Shown piece by piece: positions 54,041 through 64,000 of a stretch of DNA of 64,000 bases. The stretch lies in assembly GCA_910576855.1 (NCBI GenBank), contig CAJTJP010000009.1, positions 28,057-92,056 of the forward strand. Direction: 5' to 3'. The notes under the pieces were generated by a model, which was given only the letters and a program-made list of their open reading frames with translations, had not been told where the DNA came from and did not search any database. The DNA comes from Erysipelotrichales bacterium. Its GTDB lineage: Bacteria > Bacillota_I > Bacilli_A > Erysipelotrichales > Erysipelotrichaceae. The stretch's first letter is position 1; every line of letters starts with the position of its first letter. Position numbers and translations under genes: made by a program.

Positions 54041-54060
54041 AAAAAAGCCTCGTTCGAGGC
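54041..54060 (-). terminator. Terminator of the gatCAB operon
   Basis: GCCTCG-TT-CGAGGC palindrome (54047-54060); minus strand followed by six T, directly after the gatB stop. Confidence 0.9.
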
Positions 54061-55485
54061 TTATCGTTTCGCTAATTCCTGTTTGATGAGCTGATTTGTC
54101 ATGGCCGGGTTGGCGGTTCCCTTGGAAGCCTTCATTACCTGACCGACAAGGAAGCCGACAGCGCGATCCTTACCGTTTTTGAAGTCCTCGATCGATTTCG
54201 GATTGTTATCAAGCACTTCATTGACAAGCTTCAATAATTCATCGCCGTCAGACATCTGCTTCATGCCCTTTTCCGCTACGACCTGCTTCGGATCCTTGCC
54301 CTGCATGATTTCCTCAAAGACGATTTTGGCCTGCTTAGAGGAAATCGTGCCTTCCTTGATCATCTGCAGCATTTCCGCTAAATGAAGCGGGCTGCACGGA
54401 TTGTTTTCCGGCTTCGCATTCAGCTTATTCAAGGCTGCGGTAAGCTCTACGATAGTCCAGTTTGCGGCTAATTTATATTCGCTTGTATGAGCGCACACCT
54501 CATCATAAAACTCGGCCAATTCACGATTATTCACGAGCACACCGGCATCATAATCATTTAAGCCGTATTCGTTTTGATAACGCGCCTTGCGCTGATCGGG
54601 CAGCTCAGGTAAATGAGCCTGAATATCCGCAATCCAATCCGTTGCTAAGCGAATCGGCGGGATATTAGGTTCCGGAAAATATTTATAATCGACATTGCCT
54701 TCTTTTTTACGCATGGATACGGTCGCTTTTTGCGCTTCATCAAAGCGACGTGTTTCCTGAATGATCGTACCGCCCTGTTCAAGGATTTCCTTTTGGCGCT
54801 TTACCTCATAATCCACCGCCTTCGATACGTTCGCAATGGAATTTAGATTCTTGATTTCCGTCTTAACACCGAAGGTAGTGCTGCCTGCTTCACGAAGCGA
54901 GATATTCACGTCACAGCGCATGCTTCCCTCTTCCATTTTTACGTCGCTGACACCGAGATAATTCAAAATGGAGCGAAGCTTTTCGACATAGGCAGCTGCT
55001 TCTTTACCGGAGCGCATATCTGCCTCAGATACGATTTCAACAAGCGGTGTACCGGCACGATTGAAGTCAATCAGCGTACCTTCCTCATTATGAAACTGCT
55101 TCGCCGTATCCTCTTCCATATGAATGCGGTTCAAACGAATTTGTTTTTTGCCTGCATCTGTTTCGATTTCGACATAGCCGCCGCTGCCGATCGGGTGAAA
55201 CTGCTGAGTGATTTGAAAGCCCTTAGGCAAATCGGAATAATAATAATTCTTACGATCGAATTTCACTAACGGATCGATTTCGCAATGAAGCGCAGTCGCA
55301 GCCATAATCGCTAAGCGTACCGCGTCCTTATTTACACACGGCATCGTTCCCGGATGACCTAAATCAATTTCATTTACACAGCTGTTTGCGACGGCACCGA
55401 AGGATACAGGCGCACCGGAAAACATCTTTGTCTTTGTTTTCAGTTCGCAATGGATTTCAATGCCGATGACTGTTTCGTAATTCAT
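54061..55485 (-). CDS. gatB: Glutamyl/aspartyl-tRNA amidotransferase subunit B
   Basis: 474 residues with the GatB start NYETVIGIEIHCELKTKTKMFSG, the KNYYYSDLPKGFQITQQ segment near 85, and a YqeY-like C-terminal helical tail (~325-474). With GatA and GatC it turns Glu-tRNA-Gln into Gln-tRNA-Gln (and Asp-tRNA-Asn where needed), so the organism probably lacks a direct glutaminyl-tRNA synthetase route. Its ATG overlaps the gatA stop by four bases (ATGA). Confidence 0.97.
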   Translation of the reverse strand: MNYETVIGIEIHCELKTKTKMFSGAPVSFGAVANSCVNEIDLGHPGTMPCVNKDAVRLAIMAATALHCEIDPLVKFDRKNYYYSDLPKGFQITQQFHPIGSGGYVEIETDAGKKQIRLNRIHMEEDTAKQFHNEEGTLIDFNRAGTPLVEIVSEADMRSGKEAAAYVEKLRSILNYLGVSDVKMEEGSMRCDVNISLREAGSTTFGVKTEIKNLNSIANVSKAVDYEVKRQKEILEQGGTIIQETRRFDEAQKATVSMRKKEGNVDYKYFPEPNIPPIRLATDWIADIQAHLPELPDQRKARYQNEYGLNDYDAGVLVNNRELAEFYDEVCAHTSEYKLAANWTIVELTAALNKLNAKPENNPCSPLHLAEMLQMIKEGTISSKQAKIVFEEIMQGKDPKQVVAEKGMKQMSDGDELLKLVNEVLDNNPKSIEDFKNGKDRAVGFLVGQVMKASKGTANPAMTNQLIKQELAKR

Positions 55486-56903
55486 GCCTTCACCTCCGCA
55501 GTTATTCCCTTTAAGCCGGTTTCTGCTTCAATTGCCGCTCCGATATTGAACAGCATTTGTTCCGCAAACGGCTTTGCCATCATATGAATACCGATCGGCA
55601 TGCCTTCGATGAAGCCGCACGGCATCGTCATACACGGATAGCCGGTAAAATTGCCCATGATCATATGATTTTCGGCGATCAAATACGTATCGCTCAAGGC
55701 CTCATCTACGCTGTCCTGCGGATGCGGCGCAATCGTCGGTGCTGCCGTCGTAAGAATGATATCATATTGATCCAAGACTGCCTTTACCTCATTTACGATC
55801 AAACGACGAACCTTCTGTGCCTTGCGGAACAGCTTATCCTGATTTTCCACAAATAAGGAATAGCTTCCGATCACAAAGCGCTTTCTGATATTTGCGGAAA
55901 AGCCCTTGGTACGTGAGTTGATCATAACCTCTTCGACGCTGTCACCATCCTCACGAACACCGTAGCGGATGCCGTCCAGATTGGAGTGATTTGCGGTTGC
56001 CTCTGCATTCGCAATAATGAAATAGGTCGGGAGCAGCACTGACAATAAATCATCGTTCAAGCGAACATGCTCAATCTGTGCACCGCGCTGTTCAAGCTTT
56101 TGTGTCAGATCGTTGAAGCTTTCTACGATCGCCTTGTCTTGAATTGCTTCCTGCACATTATCAATGATCGCAATGCGCTTGCCCTTAATATCCTGATCCA
56201 GTAAAGCCTCATAATCGGGTACCGGCTCATAGGAGCTTGTCATATCACGGTCATCACGTCCCGCAAGCACGCGCAGCGCCTTTGCCGCATCTTGAATTGT
56301 CGTTGTGAAATAACCGACATGATCCAAAGAAGAGGCATACGGAATAATACCGTAGCGTGAAATTCTGCCGTAGGTCGGCTTGACACCGATCACACCGTTA
56401 TAGGCTGCCGGCTTTCTGATACTGTCGCCGGTATCGGTTCCGATTGTCAACGGACTTACATCGGCCGCACATAAAACGGCACTTCCGCCGCTGGAGCCGC
56501 CGGAAATTCTTTCTGTATCATAAGGATTATGCACCCATCCTGTATAAGCGGATAAATTCGTTCCGCCCATGCCGAGCTCATCCATACTTGCCTTCGCAAT
56601 AATAATTGCGCCCGCCGCCTTCAGCTTTTCACAGATTGCGGCATCATACACCGGAATATAATTACTTAAAATACGTGAGGAAGCGGTTGTTAAAACACCC
56701 TTCGTATTCACATTGTCTTTTAATACGACCGGAATGCCGTAAAGCGGCGCATCACTCGGTATGCCGCCCAGTTGCTTAAGCTGTTCCTCAACATCGACAA
56801 AGGTAACGACGGCATTCAGCTCCGGCTGAAGCTGTTTAGCTTTTTCGATTGCGTCATATACACGCTGTGTAATATCCTGCTTCATCATATTTGTGATATC
56901 CAT
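55482..56903 (-). CDS. gatA: Glutamyl/aspartyl-tRNA amidotransferase subunit A
   Basis: 473 residues of the amidase-signature family. By spacing the catalytic Lys-Ser-Ser triad falls at K62 (VVLKDNVN), S137 (ISGGSSGGS) and S161 (TDTGDSIRKP). It frees ammonia from glutamine and channels it to GatB. The glycine usual before S161 is Asp here (TGDS rather than TGGS), a form I associate with Mollicute and Erysipelotrichia GatA proteins. It begins immediately after gatC and overlaps gatB. Confidence 0.97.
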   Translation of the reverse strand: MDITNMMKQDITQRVYDAIEKAKQLQPELNAVVTFVDVEEQLKQLGGIPSDAPLYGIPVVLKDNVNTKGVLTTASSRILSNYIPVYDAAICEKLKAAGAIIIAKASMDELGMGGTNLSAYTGWVHNPYDTERISGGSSGGSAVLCAADVSPLTIGTDTGDSIRKPAAYNGVIGVKPTYGRISRYGIIPYASSLDHVGYFTTTIQDAAKALRVLAGRDDRDMTSSYEPVPDYEALLDQDIKGKRIAIIDNVQEAIQDKAIVESFNDLTQKLEQRGAQIEHVRLNDDLLSVLLPTYFIIANAEATANHSNLDGIRYGVREDGDSVEEVMINSRTKGFSANIRKRFVIGSYSLFVENQDKLFRKAQKVRRLIVNEVKAVLDQYDIILTTAAPTIAPHPQDSVDEALSDTYLIAENHMIMGNFTGYPCMTMPCGFIEGMPIGIHMMAKPFAEQMLFNIGAAIEAETGLKGITAEVKA

Positions 56904-57197
56904 TTATTTCACCACCTTCGGCACGTGAACATGTCCTGCCATTACGGCCTTTGCGTTTTTCAGCGCATCCTCGCGCGAAATCGTCTGCGTTATTTGATCC
57001 TCACGCAAAAAGGTTGTTTCCGCTTCAAACGGATAGATCATCGGTTCTGTATTCTCAGTATCGATTTTTTCAAGCAGCGCAATTTGTTTATTCAGAATTT
57101 TAAATTCCTCTCGAAGCTGCTCAGCCTCCTCATCGCTTACATCAAACATCAGCTGACGCGCCAGCTTTTGAAAATAAGCCTTATTCATTTCTTCCAT
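56904..57197 (-). CDS. gatC: Glutamyl/aspartyl-tRNA amidotransferase subunit C
   Basis: 97 residues, normal for GatC: LARQLMFDVSDEEAEQLREEF at ~11-31, a helix, then the P-M-I-Y-P segment and REDQITQTISREDALKNA that wraps around GatA. It stabilises the GatAB complex. AAGGAGG lies before the ATG. The first gene of gatCAB, nine bases after camS. Confidence 0.93.
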   Translation of the reverse strand: MEEMNKAYFQKLARQLMFDVSDEEAEQLREEFKILNKQIALLEKIDTENTEPMIYPFEAETTFLREDQITQTISREDALKNAKAVMAGHVHVPKVVK

Positions 57198-57206
57198 AGC
57201 TCCTCC

Positions 57207-60273
<3,067 letters not shown>

Positions 60274-62526
60274 CTATTTTTTTGATAGGGAAGGATGACT
60301 TGCCATAATCTTTCGAATTCCGAATTTCTGTTCAAAGGCAATCGTTGCCAAATCGTCTCTGATATTGATTATAACACCTTCTCCAAAGGCAGTATGTACC
60401 ACCCTGTCACCTTTATGCAGCTTGCTTCGCTTTTGTCTTACACCGCCCGACGCAATGCCGCGTGCTTCCAATTTCTTTTGTGTATTGGCAATCGTTCCCT
60501 GTGATTTCAAAAAATCCTGCGCGCTGATTCCGACACCTTGGCGCTTGATTTGCTGCGCTCCTTGATAGTCGCTGTTCGCATAGTTTCTCAGACCTACCTC
60601 TTCTCGATATTCCTCGGGAATTTCTGTTACGAAGTTTGAGGTTGTTTTGATGCGGTCAAGCATATAGCTGTAGCCTCGTGCATCGCTTAAAAACAGCTGC
60701 TTTTTCGCTCTTGTGAAGGCAACATAGGCAAGCCTTCGTTCTTCTTCCATCGCCGCTTTTCCGCCCTCATTGACACTTCGCTCATTCGGGAAGATGCCGT
60801 CGCACAAGCTGTATACGAATACATAGTCAAATTCAAGTCCCTTTGCCGCATGGATCGTCATCAAGGATACGAACTGCGCTGATGGATCGTCGTCATCCTT
60901 ATCGGTATACAGCGTAATCATCTGCATATAATCGTCAAGACTTGCTTCCGGATCGCCTTGAATAAACAGCTCCATATCGTGCATCAATTCCTTGATATTT
61001 TCAATGCGTTCGATTTCCTTTTCATTTTCAAGCATCTGCATATAACCGCTTTTTTCCAAAACGGTTTTCAACAACAGATCGATGCTGAGCGTATCGCGCA
61101 AAGAACGGCATTCCTCGATCATTGTTACAAATGCGCCGATACTTGCGGCTGCCTTGCCCTTTTGTTGACTTGGATACAGCTTACATGCCTCGTAAAGATT
61201 GGTATCGTTTTCTTTCGCAATCAGCTCAAGCTGTTCCAGTGTTTTATTTCCTACACCTCTGCGCGGGGAATTGATTACACGCTTAACTGCCAAATCCTTA
61301 AATTTCTCCTTCGGATCAGCATCATCACTTGTGATCAACAGCCGCAGATAGCTGAGTGCGTCTTTAATTTCCGCTCGATCGTAGAAGCGGATACCGCCGT
61401 ATATACGGTACGGTAAATTGGCATCAAGCATTGCCTTTTCCAATGATCGTGATAAGTAATTACTGCGATACAGTACTGCGATATCCTTAAATTCGATTCC
61501 GTTTTGGTGCAGCATGCGTATTTTAGACGCTACCCATACCGGCTCATTATAATCGTCCATCGCTGAGAAGTGAATGATTTTTTGTTCACCCTCATTACGG
61601 GTAAACAGCTCCTTTTCGATTCGATTTTCATTATGGGCGATCAATGCGTTGGCGCCATTCAGAATTGCCTGGGTACTGCGATAGTTTTCATTTAAAATTA
61701 CGGTACGGCAATTAGGAAAATCCTTTTCAAAATTCATTATGATGTCGACCTGTGCACCGCGCCATGTGTATATCGTTTGATCGGGGTCTCCGACAACGCA
61801 TAAAAGCGTATCCTCTCCGCAAATATATTTGATGATGTCATACTGCAGATTATCAACGTCCTGAAATTCATCTACATGGATATAGGAAAAGCGAAACTGC
61901 CATTTTCGGCGCAGGTCTTCGTTATTTTTTAAAATGTTATGCGTAAACAGCAGCAGATCGTCAAAGTCCAGTGCCATCATTTCCTTCAGGCGCTTTTCAT
62001 AGTATTCGTATACCTGTGCCTTGATTTTTTCCGACTGCCATGAGCCTGCCATATTCATCGCTGTTTCGGCATCGATAAATTGTGTTTTATTGTGCGATAT
62101 ATAGCTGATGACATTCGCATAGCTGTAGCTTTTCACATCGATATCGTATTCTCGATATGCTTCTTTTAAAATACTTTTCTGATCGTCGCTGTCTAAAATC
62201 GTAAAGTTGCGCGGATAGCCGAGCACATAGATATCCTCTCTTAACAGGCGCACACAAAAGGAGTGAATGGTGGAGATTTGAATGCCGCGGGCGATATCGC
62301 CGAGCATGGAGAAAACACGCTCCTTCATTTCCTTCGCCGCCTTATTGGTAAAGGTTATTGCCAAAATCTGATTCGGCCATACGTAGCATGTGTCGATCAA
62401 ATAGGCTATTCTTGTGGTTACTACTCTTGTTTTGCCGCTTCCGGCACCGGCTATAATGCGTAAATGGGTATCGTTGCACAGCACTGCTTCCTTTTGCTGC
62501 GGGTTTAATTCATCTAATATCGACAC
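60274..62526 (-). CDS. pcrA: ATP-dependent DNA helicase PcrA (UvrD family)
   Basis: 750 residues. Walker A AGAGSGKT at 26-33, TFTNKAAKEMKER (Ia), DEFQDVD (II), GDPDQTIYTWRGA (III), LNENYRS (IV), TIHAAKGLEFDYVF (V) and EEERRLAYVAFTRAK (VI). The C-terminal ~60 residues have the Tudor-like KGDRVVHTAFGEGVI module that binds RNA polymerase in PcrA. It is a 3'-5' helicase for repair and replication-conflict clearing. The start is a GTG with GAGGTG five bases upstream. First gene of pcrA-ligA-camS-gatCAB. Confidence 0.96.
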   Translation of the reverse strand: MSILDELNPQQKEAVLCNDTHLRIIAGAGSGKTRVVTTRIAYLIDTCYVWPNQILAITFTNKAAKEMKERVFSMLGDIARGIQISTIHSFCVRLLREDIYVLGYPRNFTILDSDDQKSILKEAYREYDIDVKSYSYANVISYISHNKTQFIDAETAMNMAGSWQSEKIKAQVYEYYEKRLKEMMALDFDDLLLFTHNILKNNEDLRRKWQFRFSYIHVDEFQDVDNLQYDIIKYICGEDTLLCVVGDPDQTIYTWRGAQVDIIMNFEKDFPNCRTVILNENYRSTQAILNGANALIAHNENRIEKELFTRNEGEQKIIHFSAMDDYNEPVWVASKIRMLHQNGIEFKDIAVLYRSNYLSRSLEKAMLDANLPYRIYGGIRFYDRAEIKDALSYLRLLITSDDADPKEKFKDLAVKRVINSPRRGVGNKTLEQLELIAKENDTNLYEACKLYPSQQKGKAAASIGAFVTMIEECRSLRDTLSIDLLLKTVLEKSGYMQMLENEKEIERIENIKELMHDMELFIQGDPEASLDDYMQMITLYTDKDDDDPSAQFVSLMTIHAAKGLEFDYVFVYSLCDGIFPNERSVNEGGKAAMEEERRLAYVAFTRAKKQLFLSDARGYSYMLDRIKTTSNFVTEIPEEYREEVGLRNYANSDYQGAQQIKRQGVGISAQDFLKSQGTIANTQKKLEARGIASGGVRQKRSKLHKGDRVVHTAFGEGVIINIRDDLATIAFEQKFGIRKIMASHPSLSKK

Positions 62527-62676
62527 AAAATCACCTCATCTTTAATTATATCACAAGTGCCCTTTAAGTGCGATAAGAAAACGTCCTGCGCGATGTATTT
62601 CACAGCGGTTTTTGGTTTGGTGCTTCCGTGAGTGATCGGCAGTCAAAACAGAGTCAAAAAGGGTAAAGGAAAAAAG

Positions 62677-62707
62677 TAAAAAACATCCCTTATATTTTTC
62701 GGGATGT
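62677..62707 (-). terminator. Terminator of the DUF362 gene
   Basis: Minus strand ACATCCC/GGGATGT perfect 7-bp stem then TTTTTTAC, 50 bases after the stop. Confidence 0.85.
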
Positions 62708-62756
62708 CTTGTGCTGCGCTTGATACGGCGCTTATAAAGATTCGCATTTGTTTTCG

Positions 62757-63629
62757 CTATGCTTCGTCGATGGAATAAAGCACATAGCTTCTGTTTCCTA
62801 CCTTCAGCGCGGCTGCAGCTTCGATGGTGTGAATTCCGTTGCGTGATTCGATGCGCTCAATCAAATGTGCTTTTCCCGAATCCTCACTTGCGTATACAAG
62901 ATCTACGCATGCTTGATCCAACGCCACCGGGTCAAGGGAAGCCAAAATTCCGATATCCTTGATTTTCGGATCCTCGGCTACTGCACAGCAATCGCAGTCA
63001 ACCGACATATTCGCCATTACATTAATATAGACGATGTTTTCCTTATAATAATCTACGATGCTTTTTGCGGCATCTGCCATCGCCTCTAAAAAGCTGTCAT
63101 GATCGGCAGTCCATATTTTTTCTGCATCTCCGGCACCGTGAATATGTGCCTTACCGTGAGCGGATGCAATTCCGATCGAGATATTTTTTAATGCACCGCC
63201 GAAGCCGCCCATCGGATGTCCCTTAAAATGAGACAGCACCAGCATCGAATCGTATTTTTTTAAATGACTGCCAACGAAATTTTCTGTGATTTGACGGCCG
63301 TTTGGTACAGGTAAGGAAAGCTCGCCTTCCTCGTCCATAATATCGACCTTCGCCACATCGCACCAACCGTGCAGCTTCATCGTTTCCCAATGTTCTTTCG
63401 TTGTATTGCGCTTGCCTTCATAGGCAGTATTGCATTCAACGATTGTTCCGTTCACGCTTTGAATCAATTCCTGAAAAAACTGCGGGCGAATAAAATTCTG
63501 ATTTCCGACCTCGCCGGAGTGCACCTTTACCGCCACCTTGCCGTTCAGCTTTGGCTGCAGTACTTCAAACAAGCGCTTCAGACCGTTTACTGTCAATTCC
63601 TTTGTGAAATATACCTTTGCCTTTTCCAT
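62757..63629 (-). CDS. DUF362 domain protein
   Basis: 290 residues with the DUF362 pattern: VAVKVHSGEVGNQNFIRPQF near 33-52, LVLSHFKGHPMGGFGGALKNISIG near 130-153, and DIGILASLDPVALDQACVDLV near 228-248. Many DUF362 proteins carry a 4Fe-4S ferredoxin domain; here only a C-D-C-C cluster near 214-217 remains, so an electron-transfer role is doubtful. Function unknown. GGAGG precedes the ATG. It is monocistronic. Confidence 0.82.
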   Translation of the reverse strand: MEKAKVYFTKELTVNGLKRLFEVLQPKLNGKVAVKVHSGEVGNQNFIRPQFFQELIQSVNGTIVECNTAYEGKRNTTKEHWETMKLHGWCDVAKVDIMDEEGELSLPVPNGRQITENFVGSHLKKYDSMLVLSHFKGHPMGGFGGALKNISIGIASAHGKAHIHGAGDAEKIWTADHDSFLEAMADAAKSIVDYYKENIVYINVMANMSVDCDCCAVAEDPKIKDIGILASLDPVALDQACVDLVYASEDSGKAHLIERIESRNGIHTIEAAAALKVGNRSYVLYSIDEA

Positions 63630-63754
63630 ATAACCTCCTGATAACCTACCGGTGATTGTTTTCCAGCCTTATTATAAGCCTTGGAGTATACTTCAAGTCA
63701 ATTCTTTTTTATTGTTTTTTCGAAAATCAAAGGAAAGGAAGCTCTGTGTGTGAG

Positions 63755-63802
63755 GGAATTTTTGAAATCGACGATTCATAGGAATTTTTGAAATCGACGA
63801 TT
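63755..63802. repeat. Two 22-bp direct repeats at the end of an IS-like element
   Basis: The 22-base unit (GGAATTTTTG, AAATCGACGATT) occurs at 63755-63776 and 63781-63802, with a 26-base period and no mismatch. Position just outside a transposase C-terminus suggests transposase-binding sites at the element end. Confidence 0.75.
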
Positions 63803-63840
63803 ATTTGTGTCAAGCGAAAATGAAAATGTCCCAAAAAAAG

Positions 63841-64000
63841 TTAAACATTAGCACCAAGATTACGGTGCTTTTGTTTCGCAATATAAGCTTGAAAAGAAGC
63901 GTGTTTCCAAGGATGAGACATTGGAGGGATATAGACCTTATTAGGCTTATCATCTTTGGTGATAGGATCAAATGTTTTAGACTTAGCTTCACGAAGGGGG
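63841..64000 (-). CDS. Transposase, C-terminal fragment (cut by window edge)
   Basis: The last ~52 codons run from the right edge to TAA at 63841. They encode PITKDDKPNKVYIPPMSHPW and then a basic tail (KHASFQAYIAKQKHR). The Y-I-P-P-M-S-H-P-W motif is one I associate with the C-terminus of DDE integrase-type transposases of the IS1202/ISNCY kind, but the family call is tentative. It ends ~38 bases before the direct repeats, so this is the 3' end of an insertion sequence. Whether the element is intact cannot be seen. Confidence 0.65.
   Translation of the reverse strand, partial: PLREAKSKTFDPITKDDKPNKVYIPPMSHPWKHASFQAYIAKQKHRNLGANV

Noticed and set aside
63810..63992. 60-codon hydrophobic frame at the right edge
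   Set aside because: It lies on the same strand as the transposase tail in another frame, whereas the YIPPMSHPW frame gives a known motif.

Overview
The window looks like chromosome of a low-GC Firmicute, most likely of the Erysipelotrichia (Erysipelotrichaceae-like, gut-type). Support: Firmicute gene orders (uvrA-hprK-lgt/ppaX-trxB and pcrA-ligA-camS-gatCAB), strong GGAGG ribosome sites, sigma-A promoters, CIRCE and cre sites, and a GatA active-site segment (TDTGDSIRKPAA) that I associate with Mollicute/Erysipelotrichia proteins. Genus and species cannot be decided from this sequence. No CRISPR array, rRNA operon or prophage is visible. A transposase tail and an IS-like end lie at the far right edge.

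Layout. 1-2 kb: end of an RNA-methyltransferase gene, a HAD phosphatase and a YjbR protein. 2-5 kb: a BceAB-type peptide-resistance ABC transporter without a local two-component system, with a BceR-type palindrome and a structured leader. 5-12.6 kb: GNAT, PfkB sugar kinase, two tandem DegV (FakB-like) proteins, YigZ, NUDIX, a 43-residue free-standing sorting-signal-like peptide, an unknown protein and a DbpA-type RNA helicase. 12.8-22.3 kb: tRNA-Pro, VanZ, a methyltransferase, two unrelated-looking AAA/DUF4143 ATPases (the second with a four-copy 23-bp-period repeat array before its promoter), HtpG under a double CIRCE, Xaa-Pro aminopeptidase and a three-tRNA cluster. 22.4-28 kb: DUF2207 membrane protein, HD protein, cytosolic leucine-rich-repeat protein, lactonase and Ogt.

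28-35 kb: a 2234-residue secreted GH31 enzyme with FN3, CBM32, dockerin-like, cohesin, Ig-like and FIVAR modules and a C-terminal wall-anchor-like tail; its promoter carries a cre site. 35.5-42.1 kb: the HPr kinase operon (uvrA, hprK, an Lgt-HAD fusion, trxB, thioredoxin-like lipoprotein). HprK makes the HPr-Ser-P that CcpA needs at cre sites, so the sugar-signalling genes and the glycosidase next door may be linked. 42.3-44.3 kb: a collagen-like, possibly spore-coat protein with a sigma-K-like promoter, then two convergent HTH regulators. 44.6-51.5 kb: a 1810-residue surface protein ending in calcium-binding D-x-D-x-D-G repeats, preceded by an ECF sigma factor that carries its own transmembrane segment; an ECF-type promoter lies exactly between them, after the sigma gene's terminator. 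I regard this pair as the best candidate for an undescribed regulatory system here.

52-54 kb: an HNH endonuclease divergent from an AT-hook-like protein. 54-62.5 kb: the housekeeping pcrA-ligA-camS-gatC-gatA-gatB cluster. 62.7-64 kb: a DUF362 protein and the IS-like end with the transposase C-terminus.

Start codons were often moved inward from the longest open frame to the codon that has a ribosome site; each such choice is stated. All motif searches were by eye.
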